Of a stretch of 64,000 bases of DNA, positions 50,254-63,070 are shown piece by piece (positions within the stretch are counted from its first letter, which is position 1; every line of letters starts with the position of its first letter). The stretch spans positions 992,001 to 1,056,000 of the forward strand of contig NW_024881535.1 in NCBI RefSeq assembly GCF_019059575.1. Reading direction: 5' to 3'. The stretch comes from Amphibalanus amphitrite (taxonomy: Eukaryota > Arthropoda > Thecostraca > Balanomorpha > Balanidae). Position numbers and translations under genes: made by a program. The notes under the pieces were generated by a model. It was not told the origin of the DNA. It saw only the letters and a program-made list of their open reading frames with translations, and ran no database searches.

Positions 50254-51130
50254 CCCTCGCCCGTATTAGTGTTTTTCCAGCCGCGAACGTATAAGGGGGG
50301 GGGGCGGGTCCGTTGGACCCCCCCCCTTGCCGTTTCGCCCCTGATCGAGCTAGAGCTTCGTGGAAAAAACGAGCGTGTTGCCCGTGACGAGAGGAAGCCG
50401 ATGATACCCAATTTTAAGTTCCTAGGTCATTGGTTGACCTTGCAGGTCAGGTCAATGACCCAAAAGTCGGGAAAATCGGGACCTGTTAGAACGTCGTAAA
50501 GTGTGGCTGCTATGGGGTTTTTCGGGGTGCCGATCACGAATATCATGTTAGTTTTGATCACAGATGATGTCTTCATGCATTTAGGCCAGGTCGGGTCAGG
50601 TCAGGTCAGGTCAACCAGTAAGGGTATTCGTAGTAGGTGGCAACCGCCTCTAACAGCTTCGTAACATGTTACGAAGGCCCCAAAACTACTTCGTAAATGT
50701 TCATATGGTTGCTAAATTCGAATTCAGCTCCAAAAACTGGTCTAGAAACATGCAAAACTCGAAAAAGTGAACCGAGGTCATCAAAGGTCAATGGCCTGAC
50801 CTGACCTTCAGGTGACCTTGACACCCACCCTAATGCATAGGGGAAACATCATATCACATGTTTGAACGCTTGAAACCACTAAAAGACTGCAAACGCGCGG
50901 CTAATGCGAGCCGACATACGCCGAATCGCGATTCCGGCCAAACATGGTCTCGAAAAGTAGGTCACAGGTCAAAGGTCATTTGGGTCAGGGTCATGAAATT
51001 TTCAGGGTAGGTGTAAAATTGATGAACGCGAGGTTACTGAAAGTTTCGTCGCGATCGGCCGCTTTTTACGCGAGTTATTTGCGAAAAACCATGGGGGGGG
51101 TCCGTTCGACCCCCCCCCCTATACGGGCGA
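50254..51130. mobile_element. TTAA-type element (f), CCCTCGC-ended
   Basis: TTAA at 50250-50253 opens CCCTCGCCCGTATTAG. The right end has the hairpin and ATACGGGCGA but then departs from the expected GGGTTAA. It is collinear with element (b) throughout. It keeps IR1 (50449-50461) and DR1 (50966-50978). Confidence 0.8.
50966..50978. promoter_or_regulatory. Perfect DR1 site AGGTCAAAGGTCA
   Basis: In TTAA element (f); the same position relative to the right end as in (b) and (d). Confidence 0.45.
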
Positions 51131-51741
51131 TGCGATAAGGTGACCGCCACCCTTCGTGACGTGACACAAACAGCTGACGAGCCGGGTCCGGGCCGAGTCC
51201 GGCAGCTCTTGCTGGTTAGTGGCGCGGGCCGCTCCCTGCAGGCATTTGTATGCTTTCAAAGGCGCTCGTGTTTGGAAAATGGTTCCTACTTTAGTGCATG
51301 ATTCTGCCTATCAAATTTGTGATATAGGTATCGTTGTACAGAATAACAAGCGCAGCACCTTTGCGCCTTACCACACAAGCATTGCGGATTATATTGTGTG
51401 TCTGTGTCAATTCATCAATCAAAATTGCTGCTATCAGGTTTTGTTTAGTTCTACCAACTTCGAGTGATTGTCTCCGCTCTTGTTTGCGGCAGTGAAAACC
51501 AAGGGTGTCTAACCAGCGAAGCCACTGACCGTTTGGCCGCCTGCCAAGATCGCCGTAGTGCATTCCATGGTGCATGGGTTTATTGCGCAGTTGTGCAGCG
51601 ATGCACGTTCATCCGTGGATGCTCAGTGGACATAGTGCCGATATTTTAGCACATCACACAGCAGTGAGTGACTAACGCTTGAATAAGATTTCTCGAATGT
51701 GTCCAAATGTTAGCTGGCTTATGGTAGAGTATACCCTGACC
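51131..51741. other. Unannotated intergenic stretch
   Basis: No gene or repeat recognised. Confidence 0.4.
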
Positions 51742-52328
51742 CAGTGGCGCGGGAACTTCTTCCAGACCGGGGGGGGGGGGCTGAGCCATAATAGAGATCA
51801 ACCTAGGGTACCCCCAAATCTAGTTTTCTCACCGATTTTAGGCCACTTATTTTTCAGACCTTGGCCTTTTCAACAAAAAAAAAAGAGAAAATATTTGCAA
51901 AAAAGTGAGGCATTCCGTCTCAGTTGAGTGAAGAAACTGCCGTTTTAGCAACCTGGAATAAAGGTTTTAATCTGCCAAATGAGTTGTCGAGCCAGTGAGA
52001 GAGGTGGATTTTTCACTTACATGCTTTCTTCCTTTGTGACCCACAACCCCTAATTTGGGGAGGACAAGCTGCCCAACGGTTCCTGGCCTCATGAAAAGTT
52101 GTGGGGCACCGCCCCCACGGCCGCAGAGTTGTGGGGGCAAGCTTCCCCTACTGCCCCCTCCCCCGGTTCCCGCGCCTATGTATGAATCGATGAAATTATG
52201 TTGGTAGATTTCCGATTTCGATTTCTCCAGCTGGGGGGGGGGGGCTCAAATACATTACGAGCCCCCCAGCCGAAAAGTTGGGGGGCTAAGCCCCCGCTAG
52301 CCCCCCCCCCCCGGTTCCGGCGCCACTG
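51742..52328. mobile_element. hAT-type non-autonomous element, 587 bp
   Basis: The ends are CAGTGGCGCGGGAAC and GTTCCGGCGCCACTG, flanked by the eight-base duplication CCCTGACC (51734-51741 and 52329-52336). G-run and C-run stretches lie near each end and again near 52225 and 52300. A second TTCCCGCGCC end near 52155 suggests a nested or duplicated terminus. Confidence 0.8.
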
Positions 52329-52540
52329 CCCTGACCCCAATAAATAAAATAACCATGCCATCGTACCTATTGGCTAAGTTCATAATTTATAGCGAATGTA
52401 CCCAGCTGGAATGTAAAAATGGGTAGGTATATCACCCAACACTACACAGCGCAGTGCCATGATTCATTTCTACACTGAAAACAATTTCACCCGAAGCTGG
52501 CGAATTAAGCGTTGCTCTGCGGGTGGTATATGTGTATTAA

Positions 52541-52960
52541 CCCGCGCACCGACGGGGGTCTGCGCCAACTTCGCACCGACGGGGGGGGCGGATGACCGCC
52601 CCCCCCCCCTGAGATCTCGAGAACGAAGCAAGATAGCGACAAGCGGTAAACGGCATCGGATACGCACGGACAAGGTCTACAATTTTTACTAAGGTCATTT
52701 TCAGGTCAGGTCAAAGATGACGTCACAGGGGTGGAAAAAGTCAAAATAGCGGCGCTAGATATTTAGAGAGTTTTTCTCGAATAACTTTCGAATTAGTCAA
52801 GATAAGAACAAACTAAGGGCATCATCGTGATCCTCTCGTCAATCCGCATCGAGTGATATATATGTTGACCTCGAAAGATCAAGGTCAAAGGTTGACCTTA
52901 ACGGTCAAGTGGTTGCTGAGATATAAGCGTCGCAAAAGCGTGACCACGGCCGGCCGGCCG
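52541..52960. mobile_element. TTAA-type element (g), left part only
   Basis: TTAA at 52537-52540 opens CCCGCGCACCGACGGGGG, then a G-run/GGATGA/C-run hairpin, 'GAGATCTCGAGAACG', and AGGTCA clusters. The right end is missing; the element stops before the promoter of IGFBP-like copy 3, near a (GGCC)n run at 52950. Confidence 0.65.
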
Positions 52961-53039
52961 GCCGCTCATACTCAGAAATTTCCGTTAATCTAAGGAAAGA
53001 CTCCGCTCGCTTCGCTCGCTCCGTAAAAATGTTAGCAAA

Positions 53040-53373
53040 ATTATGGCTGTGAAGTCGAAAGGTCGTCGACGTGACAGCCCTGCACAAAATATCGAGCATC
53101 CATTTTTGACGGCTCCGCATCAGCAGGTAACAGCGCAGCAGTGTCACCGCGGGGACGTGGCGAGGTGGCAATATTACGGTGTGACTGTCTGCCGCCCAGC
53201 GTCGAACAATGTCACTGGCCAGTGTCCGTCCACTGCGTGACACCGTATCACCTGTCATCGGGCGCCTATATCAGGAGGCCGTGCGCGTCAGAACACACAG
53301 TTGAGCTACGGGCGACAGAACAACACAAAGACATCGCTGCCGAGCGACTCCAGCAGAGACGCCTGCGCTCAAC
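53040..53373 (+). promoter_or_regulatory. Promoter and 5' leader of IGFBP-like copy 3
   Basis: The TATATCAG box is at 53267, with CACAGTT about 30 bases on as the likely start site, and a leader of about 75 bases. The distal part (GACAGCCCTGCACAAAATAT, GACGGCTCCGCATCA) and proximal part (TGTGACTGTC, GTGTCCGTCCACTGC) both match the flank of copy 2, without the MITE. Confidence 0.65.
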
Positions 53374-53718
53374 ATGGCTCGCCAACTCTTCGTGCCGCTC
53401 CTTATGGCGGCTTCTCTGGCGCTCTGTTCTGCTCTCGTCTGCTACCCATGGCCGTGCACCCCTCAAATGATAGCCGCGTGCAAGCCCAGCGAGCCCAGTG
53501 TGCGGAAATGCGGACACTTGGGGCGCCAGACGCTGCCATGCGCCTGCTGCAAGAGCTGCAGGAACCACCAGGGTGAGAGGTGTGGAGGACCGTGGGGCAT
53601 TCTCGGCAAGTGTGGGCTATTTCTTCACTGCAAACTGAACCCGCTGCCGCCCGGTGTGACCTATCAGTGGGGCAGAGAAGGAAAGTGTGGCTTCCTTGAT
53701 AGAGTGTCCACGGGCTAA
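53374..53718 (+). CDS. Secreted single-domain IGFBP-like protein, copy 3
   Basis: The gene encodes 114 residues in one exon, with start context AACATGG. Residues 1-20 are a signal peptide. The mature part has 12 cysteines (23, 28, 36, 46, 56, 58, 59, 62, 70, 80, 86, 105) in the same order as copy 1, with the signature 'CACCKSCRNHQGERCGG' at 56-72. This is the IGFBP N-domain pattern as found in single-domain arthropod proteins; partners are probably insulin-like peptides or immune targets, which is inference. It is closer to the disabled copy 2 than to copy 1, and appears to be the working member of that pair. It has a TATA promoter and no introns. I saw no canonical AATAAA in the first 150 bases after the stop. 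Confidence 0.87.
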   Translation: MARQLFVPLLMAASLALCSALVCYPWPCTPQMIAACKPSEPSVRKCGHLGRQTLPCACCKSCRNHQGERCGGPWGILGKCGLFLHCKLNPLPPGVTYQWGREGKCGFLDRVSTG

Positions 53719-53919
53719 TGTCGTGACACTCCAAACATCTGGGCTCGGGCGAGTGACAGAGATCAGTTTGGGGGAATTGGTGCATGTCAGCTAAAATCCC
53801 ATACCAAAGCCGACATAGTTTCTTCTTAAAAAAAGGGAGTGAAATAATATTTACTCTATTTGTTTTTTGTTCGCTGGGTCAGAACTTCATGGTTTCTTTA
53901 GACCATTTCAGAGCCGTGG

Positions 53920-53961
<42 letters not shown>

Positions 53962-55290
53962 TAGACAGTGAGATGAGCGAGCTATCGCCTGGTGGGCTGA
54001 TGGACGAAGAATCGACAGTAGTTTGAAGGCATTCGAAACCCCAATCAACAGTTCTGTATAAAAACACCGATGCCCTAGGTATGGGTGCGCCGCAGCGGCT
54101 GAGCCCAGTCCGCTGGTACGGGAGTGCCCGGGGGGGACAGCCCAGCCGGCCTTTCGTAAGGTCACACAGGAGAGGCATGCTTTTGTAAGAACTGTCCTGT
54201 GTCCCATATATCTGCCTGGATAGCGTGACTGTTAGCCTGGACAGGACAGGGGCTTTATGAGAATGGGTCAGTTGGGGATAGAAAGGACGAAAAAAATTGT
54301 TTGACTGAGTACTGAACTACATAATACAAAATGTCATGCATAAGTCCATAAGCTTCAGGGCCTTTGAAAATGAAATGAGGCTAGTAGAAATGCATTTGTA
54401 TCATAAATAAGAATACTGGAATCATAACGGAAGCTGCAATTTCGAATGAACCTAACGTGAATCGAGTCTAGGGGATTTTAGTCTCTTACCGACACCATTA
54501 TCAATGGCGGTCACAAATACATAGATAGGTATGTCCGTCCATCAGAAAAAAGAAGCCCAGCTCGATATGGATTGGGCCTGCAGTAAAAACAAACAGCAGA
54601 AACAAACACCCAGAAACCCCGAGCTATTGGACCAGAATGGAACCAACAACGGACGTACGATCGGCTCGCTGACGCGATGACGCAGACGAGTAGGTATCTA
54701 CATAATCCGGCACTGAGCAATGAGCATATTCCCATTCCGCTTTCATATCATTGTCGTCTCGTTCCCGCTTTGTAATTGTTCTCCTCTGGTTCAAACTCCC
54801 TTTCAGTTTCCGTTCAGTTTCCAATTCCGTTCCCGCTTCTTCCCGTTCCGTGCTCCTCTCATCCCCACTTCGTTCCCCTCTCGCTTCCGTTCCGTTCTCA
54901 TCTCGTTCCCGTTCCGTCCCCTTCCGTTCCAGTAACCGCCGCCCTCCCGACGCAGCATGATCGCTCATCCGCACTGTCGTCTGGAGCGTCTCCCCGATCA
55001 CATTACTACCAATGACAGCAAACAAGCCCCGGGGCGACAGGCCAACCCCCCCCCCCTCCCCGGGGGCCCACCCCCGCCCTACCCCCCACTGACCGACCGG
55101 GGTCGGTCTGCAGGGCGGCTCGGGGTCCGGGGGAGGGGAGGGGACAAATGACAGACCCGCTGGCCCACCACAGTGCCACCCGACGGTAGAGGGAAGCGGT
55201 GTATAGGCGTCGGCGCCAGTTGGCCGGATATAGGCCAGGCCAACGAGACGCGGGCCAGGCGAGCCGACAGGTTGGCGCAGAGCAGCTTCT
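53719..55290 (+). repeat. 3' flank of copy 3, duplicate of the palindrome arm
   Basis: Shared landmarks with 7640-9700 include AGACCATTTCAGAGCCGTGG, GACGAAGAATCGACAGT, CGCAGCGGCTGAGCCCA, GCGTCTCCCCGATCACATTA and CCAATGACAGCAAACAAGCC. It extends inward to GTTGGCGCAGAGCAGCT, matching the extra inner part of the right palindrome arm. No gene is apparent. A (GA)n run stands at 53928-53956. Confidence 0.7.
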
Positions 55291-55315
55291 CAATACACTG
55301 ATGAGAGAATTATCG

Positions 55316-55485
<170 letters not shown>

Positions 55486-55486
<1 letters not shown>

Positions 55487-57590
55487 ACAACAACGTCTGG
55501 CGTACCTGTAAATTCCAAATAGTATGTATCAAATGGTATATCTAAATGATGAATATTGTTTAGCCAAATAACGGCAGCATGTCACTCAGCTCAGTAAAAT
55601 AGCACAAAGTTGCAGCTTTAGCAGCTCAAAAGATACGATAGCATTCTGTTATATACGAATGCCTCTGTTGTCCATCAACAAAAGAGCCCCACAAAACTTG
55701 TGTGTACAGCTGTCACAGCTGTCGTAGCAGCTAAAATCATTCGAGCTTGAACTGTCAACAATGTGACAAAATGATTTCACACTAGTTGTCACCAGGCACA
55801 GATCAAACACATAGGTATCAAATTTTCACCAAGATTTCGTAATTCACACCAGACTAGACATAGACTTTCATTAGGTACAAACAGCAATCAATGCCTTTGA
55901 AATTGTTCTTGATCGAAAAAACATTACAGCATTAATACCTACAGCAGCATACAGCATCATACAAGCTGTAACATACAACATGTGTAATGCTCGCAAGATC
56001 GTATGATTCGTAGCAAACCAGCTAATCGATGAAGTTCAACGTTTGGATGCGACAAAGCCCGATGTAATATCCCCATAATCCATTCGCGTGTTCGGCGACC
56101 ATACTGATCCAACGCCCGTGCTGGGGACTCAGCTCATTTGATCACCACCCAGACACTGAATAGTACATGATGGTTACATTCCCCAAATAGCGTACAAGAT
56201 TACGGTCATGGGTGTAACGCTTTACGCTATATAATCCAATAGCACTTAGTAACAACCAACCAACGAGCTCAGTGGATGACAGAGCATCATGCTAAAAAGT
56301 AAAATATATCAACAGAGTGTATACGTAAAACGCACCAAACAGCCAGGGATAAAAGATTAAATATGACATTTGCATTCTGCAAGCTAGAACATGTCACTAT
56401 ATTTTTTTATTCACGTCTTCATTTACATGTTCTACGACTACAATCATGCTGAATTAATCAATCTCATCGATATTAAAAATGTAGGCCGAAGTTCCAACAT
56501 CACATGCTAAATAAAACATCTCAATGATTTAGACCAAACTACTCAGGAACCATCATTCACTTCCAACCAAGTTCGCCAGCTTCAACTCTCGGCAATCAGT
56601 TGACCTTTCGACTTCAATGGAAGCAATCGGCGACTGGGCTGGCGGCACATCGACCGGAGTCGACTATAAGTTCACTGACAAGATCCAGCCGCCGCAAATA
56701 TGTTTTGTTTCAACTTTGACCTCAAAAACGGAGAAAGTTTGAGGCAAAGTCGTCGGCCGATATCCGTTCAGAAATGAATGAAAGATGCCACCGGAGAAGC
56801 TACGGCGAGCGAACGCGAAATTCGTATCTATTCGGCCCAAAAGATCTATCTAGCATTGATATTTCTAGAAATTATAGCGACATAGGTATCCCTAACACTG
56901 CTGTACAACTTTAAACTTACATTGGACAGGCTTAGTATTCGGCAATATCGGACAACTTTAACATGTGACCTTACACCGAACGATACGACGTTTCTGAAGC
57001 ACATTTTTTCACGATCCGTCAAATACGAATTACATTTCAACTCCGCCTGAAAGTGAAATGATCGGACGGTAATGTAACTATTCAGAATCAATAGCATGCA
57101 GAGTGTTTCATTCTAGGAAGCCTGCTACGGAGTGTTCAGCAATAAGTTTAAAACTCCAGGGCTCAATCCGCGAATCATCTCCCTTTGAAATCAGGCTTTC
57201 AGCTTAGAAGCGCGGTGAGTCGCTTGGCATATTAGCATCACTTTCATCGAGGGGCCGTTCGAGGGGCCGTCGAGAACCAAGGAGCCGACGAGGGACTTCG
57301 AGGGGCCGTTTGAATCATGTGAATTGAAAAAAGTATAACGATATTGTACACTGACTGACTGCTCGCACAGCATACTGGGTATGTATGGTATGAACAACTG
57401 GTTTAGGTACCTACATGCGTAGGCCTCGGGCCTCACTAAAAAAAAAAAATCTCAGAAAAATATTCATCATCTAGTTTTCAGCAGCAATAAATGTTTCAGT
57501 CGATGCCAGTCCTGGCAAGCAGCACACCATAAACAACAGAATTCATCGTAACTCACTATGACTTGCCAACCACACAAACAACTAAAACAA
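55486..57590. other. AT-rich intergenic stretch
   Basis: No gene recognised. There is a short cluster of GAGGGGCCGTTCGAGG-type repeats at 57248-57312. Confidence 0.45.
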
Positions 57591-58110
57591 CCCTTTAACG
57601 GCCCCCGCTCCAGTCCCAGTCCTCTGCCGTCGGCCGGGGGCGCCCCCGCCGTCCCCCGGCGCTCTCAGTCTGTTCTTTATGCGCCCCGTCACCGCCGTGG
57701 TCGCTGATGGCGTCTCGGTTACGAGCCCACGTCCGGCGTGATGACGTGCAATGACCGCCTGAGCCCGTCACCCGTAAACAACGAGCCTTCATTGATTCCG
57801 GGGCGGGCTCTGGTGGCCGGTGGCGGAGGTTAGAGTGTAACTCTGTCTGGTAGGTGGCAGCACTATCTAGCGTCGGAGAAACGCTGTCTTTTGCCGATAC
57901 GATAGCGAGCGCTGTTCCTTGTATGCCGGCTATCAGCCTGTGCAAATACTGTTATCGGTGGGTCTGCACGGCCAGAGTTGTCGCTCCCCTGTGCCAATAG
58001 TGTCGATGACTGAGCCTTCTCGGTTCCCTCCCACGTGCGCCCCCCCCCGCCCACCTTCACCCAAAGACCCTCCCTAGCGACGGGCGACCCTCTCCGGTCC
58101 TGACAACGAA
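57591..58110. other. GC-rich block, possible promoter or exon
   Basis: CpG-rich DNA with a 116-codon minus-strand frame (57595-57945) that lacks a domain, signal peptide or splice sites I trust. It may be a CpG-rich regulatory region. Confidence 0.3.
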
Positions 58111-58575
58111 AAGAATAGCGTAGTCACTGCCGCACTGGGGACGCAGATCAGAATGCACGAGCACTGAAATCATTGGTAATAGATGACAACGAGGGGCCGG
58201 GGCAGCTGCATCGATCTTTTCTCAATCCATGTCATCACTAATCACTAATCAGCCGGACCTAATCCTGGATCACAATGGCCTGTTCCATGATGACAGACTG
58301 ACAGCCACCTCTCACGGGAAACTGGCGGGCTAGGGCAGCTCCAAAGGACCATATCCCTCTGGAGTGTCCTTTCGAAAGGCTGGGTAGCTTGCACCATCAG
58401 CGATGACAAATTGAATGGACTCCATCGCTGCCGGCTAAGAGTCACCACCAAGCCGGTGATTAATTCAACCTAAGTCTTCATATACCTAGACCTTATCCTC
58501 TCGAGTCTAACTCCTTATCCCTCTCATCCTCAGCTCACATAGTTAGGTCATCATCCCGTCGCTTGTCATCCTTAG

Positions 58576-59773
58576 CCTTCCAGGCGGTGGGGGGGGGGGG
58601 GCATTTTTTTGCCCCCCCCCCTTTAGTTTTTTTCGATATATCTCGAGAACCGCTGCGCCGATCGTCACCAAACTTTCAGTACCCTCCCGGGAGCAGCTAG
58701 CGCACATGGTGACCAAAAACTTTTTCCAAAGGCTATGATAGGTTGGCCGCTAATGACGTCAGAGTGACGTCATTTTTGCCATTTTCGACCCAAAAAAGGT
58801 TCCGCGGGAAGAGCTGTCAGGCCTACAGCTTTAGAGATACAGAAAAATGTTACAGACATAAAAGGTGTGAAATTAAAAGGGCTACAAAACTGCTATTTCG
58901 GTTTTTCGAATTTTTTGGACTTTGACCCCCAAAAATCAAAAAATAGATTTTTTGAATATAATAGCCAAAAAATCCAAAAAGTTTTTTGAATTTCGGAAAA
59001 ACTGGAATATATGTGATAGCCCCTACCGCCTTCTATCTACATACCAAATTTGAGATCGATACCTCTTTTTTGGCTAAGTTATAGCGAAAAAACTGTTCAA
59101 AATTGATGACGTCAAATTTTCAAACTCAATTTTTAGCAATTCTAGACCTCTTAGCGCAAAACAAAGACCACCATTAGACTCCCCGTGACGAGCTGCATCG
59201 AATCGATACCCATTTTATGCAAAAATATCAACTTTGAAATTTGACCTTTTTTACCTGACCTTGACCTGACCTCCACCAGAAAGTGACCTAAGCCGTACCT
59301 GATGGTCTTGTAACCAACACCATTGAGTTGGAAATGAAAAACTGGCCATAAAACATGCATCGCATAACCTTAGTAAAGTTGGGCTCATGTGGTGACCCTT
59401 GGTGACCTTTGGTGACCTGACCTGTGACCTGACCTGGTATGACCAGTGACCTCTAATAGCAACATATGTACTAGACAACTGACGCCTTATCGCTGATTTT
59501 CGACAAAATGCGTTTTACTCGGTGTTATAGCGCTTTCCCTAGAAGCCCCGTGAACGGTGAAACATTTTATCTTTGACCTGACCTGTGACGTCATCGGTGA
59601 CCCCGAGGTCAATGAAATTTGGTTTCCTTCGACAAATTTGACAGGGCTATCGAACGCCGTTTGAATTTTCCGGATCCGTCCAGTAGTTTCGGAGATACGG
59701 GGGGGGGCAAAAAAGTGCCCCCCCCCCCCCCCCACCGCGCGGAAGGTGGCTGGTAGGCCCACCGCCTGCCGGG
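58576..59773. mobile_element. TTAA-type element (h)
   Basis: The right border is CCGCCTGCCGGGTTAA (TTAA 59774-59777). The left border TTAG-CCTTCCAGGCGGTGGG is a slightly decayed partner. G-run/C-run hairpins stand at both ends, 'ATATATCTCGAGAACCGCTG' follows the left hairpin, and TGACCTGACCTTGACC clusters lie near the right. Collinear phrases with element (a), such as AACTTTCAGTACC, place it in the CCCGCGC subfamily. Confidence 0.75.
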
Positions 59774-60199
59774 TTAACCTACGTATCCTACTAAATGCAA
59801 TCCCCCCCGTAAACCAAAGTAACGCCACCGTTCCAATCAATCCGGAACCGAAGCTACCCCTCGGCGTATCTGCGCGTATGATTCCTTCCACTCGACCCGG
59901 CAGAGCTGTGACGCATGTCCGATAGTAAGGGCCGTTCCGACCGCCCCAACTATGCCACCGATAAGCGCCCGGCCTCGTCGCCACTATGTGTAATCACAAA
60001 GGTCTTATCTTACTGCATGGCTGATAGGCAGGGGCGTACTGAGCGTAAAACGACGCAGGAATAGTTTCTGCCCTCCACAGCAAGCCTGTGCATAAGCCAC
60101 ATAAATTAAAAACGCACATGGGTGTAAAAGTTCCTAAGGGACACATATGCGTGGATTCTCTCATACAGCCACCGCTTGTGTCTGCGCGTTTCGAGTCAC

Positions 60200-60425
60200 G
60201 CTGACGTTCGCCCGCCTCTGAGCGCCCGTCGCTATCGGTGTCGCTGTTCCAACACAGGTGAATCAGTGGGTACTGTGCGACAGGAGCAGACCGGTGAGCG
60301 GTGCTGTGTGGACGGTGCGTCTCGAGAGAGAGTGAAAAGGGAGGATTACAGAGCAGCGCGCAGGACACATTACCGAGGGAAAGAGGAGTTAATCAGGAGG
60401 CGAAGGACTTGCGAACAGACCAGAG
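60200..60425 (+). other. Candidate 5' UTR exon
   Basis: GC-moderate sequence ending AGACCAGAG|GTAGGTTGG, a good donor, with AATCAGTGGG (near 60260) as a possible initiator. It could be spliced to the acceptor at 63061-63070, where an ATG starts at once. This is inference only. Confidence 0.3.
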
Positions 60426-60892
60426 GTAGGTTGGTGTTTGGTGTGTTCGGAATCGGATACCGAACAAAGACGTAGTACGGCTCCAAGTAACCTCGGATCT
60501 AAATAAGGAAAGCAAATGCGCATTTTAGGAGGTTTTACGGTCGTTTGAGCCCGAATCTGTTTGCAATGTGAAATTGATTGCCCATACATTTATATGTGTG
60601 CAGCGTTTGACTTTAGTGACCTATTCGTTTTGCTTGAAATCTTACTTTTAAGGCATGTAAGAATGCAATGGCCTTATGGGTGAATAAAGATCAGCTTACA
60701 CGTGTAAGGGAAGTATCTGCCTGATTAATTCTGATCTACAGCAAAACTAAGGCCGGTGTTTTTTTTTTTCAAATGGACGCTTCTATGTATTCGACTATTG
60801 GAACAGAAATTGAAAAGATAACGCCTGTAAAACGACTTCTTCATCGTGTGACGGTAACTAGAGAACAGAGAAACGGACAAATACGAATACGT

Positions 60893-60927
60893 ACGAAATA
60901 CAATACAAATACAAATACAAATACGGC
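60893..60927. repeat. (AAATAC)n short array
   Basis: About six units of ACAAAT/ACAATAC. It could be the tail of a LINE or a plain microsatellite. Confidence 0.6.
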
Positions 60928-61199
60928 CAGCGTTTTGCTCTTTTGGATATTTTTCGTTCATCTATTCTTCAACTGAAGCCAAGTTTCCGATGTCTGCGAT
61001 CGCGGCATTAGTGCGTTGCACATACTGCAGTTTAGTTCCTTCTTGGCTCACTGCCAGCTTATGGAACACCTAGGGAAAAACCGGTCTCTCGAGATCAATG
61101 GCTAAGTAAAGAACTAAGATGGTGCACCGTTTCACCCTGCATTAAAAAAGCAACTAGGTTTTGACATAAGTAGAAAGTATATGTTAAAAGTAGTTTGTT

Positions 61200-61510
61200 T
61201 TGTTTTGTTTTGTTGGGTTAGGCCCTTTCGGTCCAATTAGACCATTTCAGAGCCGGGAGGATGATAGGATATAGGGGGAGACATTGGTCTGGGCCGGCAC
61301 CTATAGTGAGTCACCCGGGCTGAGCCCGTCCAGAGGACAGGCCACCCAGCCCCAAGGTACTCACTGCACCCGGCTACGGGGTGCGCTCCCTCGGGAGCAG
61401 CGGTGCCGCTCCAAGGGAGCAGCCCGCATGACATAAAGGTGCCTGTCCAGCCCGGAGGGGGTTGCGGTGCGGAGGAGAAGGATTTATGTATCCTGAGGAC
61501 AGAATCACGG
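61200..61510. repeat. Repeat related to the palindrome-arm family
   Basis: (TTTTG)n at 61195-61215, then TTAGACCATTTCAGAGCCGG, as at 53907 and, more loosely, near 7649 and 31497 (reverse). The shared start, after a T-rich run and followed by GC-rich sequence, suggests an interspersed element. Confidence 0.45.
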
Positions 61511-61519
61511 AACGGTGTT

Positions 61520-62498
61520 AAAAGTAGTAAAGAAGCTAACTAGACAAGCCGCGGTAACAGTTACGACACAGTACTCCCGTATCGCAAACATCGAAGGATT
61601 TACAAAGACCTATCATTAAATAGCTAACAGTTTCACACTCACAGCATCCAAATATTGTTATCATATCTGGCTTCTACAGTCAAACAAATGCTAACCGAAC
61701 TACTGCACATACTACCTAAACTTCACAAACATTATCAGGCGAGCCCCAAATCCAATCACTATCTTTATCCATATCAACCACTGGAGAGTGGAGTAAGGAT
61801 ACTAGCGAATGATACACGTACAATGCTGTTTGACAAGGTGCGACAGAAGACTGAGAATATCACTCCCCTGAGCTTCAATTGATATACCATGATTCCACTT
61901 GTATTTAGAAATACGTATTGTCAGTCTTAGGATATTAGTGACGCATTCCGGAGATTAAATGTTTAAATCCTAAGGAAATGCATTGCTATTTGTTATACAG
62001 TCTGAAATGTCGTTCAGTTTAAAGTAAACATATCCCCTTCGAGGACAAACCCCTCCCAACGGGTTGGGAGCCCTTCATCTGAAGCGTTGCGATGACCGCA
62101 CCGAGGCAGCTTACCATCCTGCCGGTAGATGACACTGGTAGTGAGCGCCTGAAGGTAGGCTGTACCGCACGACGCAAACCGGCCGCGCGGGTGATTGAGA
62201 TGCGATTATGGTTTTAAAACAAGAAATATTGAAATAACAGCAGTGGACCGCACACCAAATTCACAAGAATGGGTCCGGGGTCGCACTTGTCAGGCACAGA
62301 ATAAACGGCTAGCATGCATGGTGGCTAAACAGACGGCCGTGATAGGTAAATCCAGCCTCAGGCTCCCAACAACAGTGTTCTATGGAGCATGCAGGACACA
62401 AATCGGCAACAAGTCATTCCAGGAAATAACAAAACTCGACCGTATTAAGCATAATCTAGCCTTCACTTTTATCCGTAGCAGACAACATTCATTGTCAC
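61520..62498. other. Unannotated intergenic stretch
   Basis: No gene or repeat recognised with confidence. Confidence 0.4.
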
Positions 62499-62930
62499 TA
62501 GAGTTGGCAAAATGTGGACCCGAGGACCCGGTCCAAAGAACCAGTCTGGACCCATATGGGTCCAGACCGGTTCCTGGAAATTTTCTGACGGGTCCAACCG
62601 GGTCCTGCCATAAACATTGCACACTACACATTTTGCACACTACACATTGCAAAACATTGCAAAATAAAAAATTGCAAAATATGAAGCGAATGGAAATAAG
62701 ACACTTATTGTTTCTTTGCACTGTAGCTCATAAGTATTCCCAATGGGAAAAGGGCTGTTTTACATGATGCAACTAATGATACCTGCAAATAGTTTGTATT
62801 AATTGACTTTTGGGGAACGGGTCCAACTGGTTCCGATTTCAACTTAGACCGAGTCTGACTGGTTCCAGAAATGTCCAGTCGGGTCTGGTTCGAGTCTGGT
62901 TCCCAGAATGTTCACCTTTTGCCACCTCTA
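62499..62930. mobile_element. hAT-type MITE, 432 bp
   Basis: TAGAGTTGGCAAAATG and the reverse complement TAGAGGTGGCAAAAGG form the ends, flanked by ATTGTCAC / ATTGTCAT, an eight-base duplication with one change. GGACCCGGTCC/GGGTCC units fill both sub-terminal regions. Confidence 0.8.
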
Positions 62931-63070
62931 ATTGTCATTTCATACCCTCCCTTCCTCCAGTTCGCTCGACTTTTCTCTTGGGCTCAGATGTCCTCTGCTT
63001 ACTTACTAGATGTCCCCATGCCACTCCACCCTAACTCCCCTGACCTCTAATCAATGACAACTCCCCCCAG

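Noticed and set aside
57595-57945. 116-codon minus-strand frame
   Set aside because: GC-rich low-information frame without splice sites or a recognisable domain.
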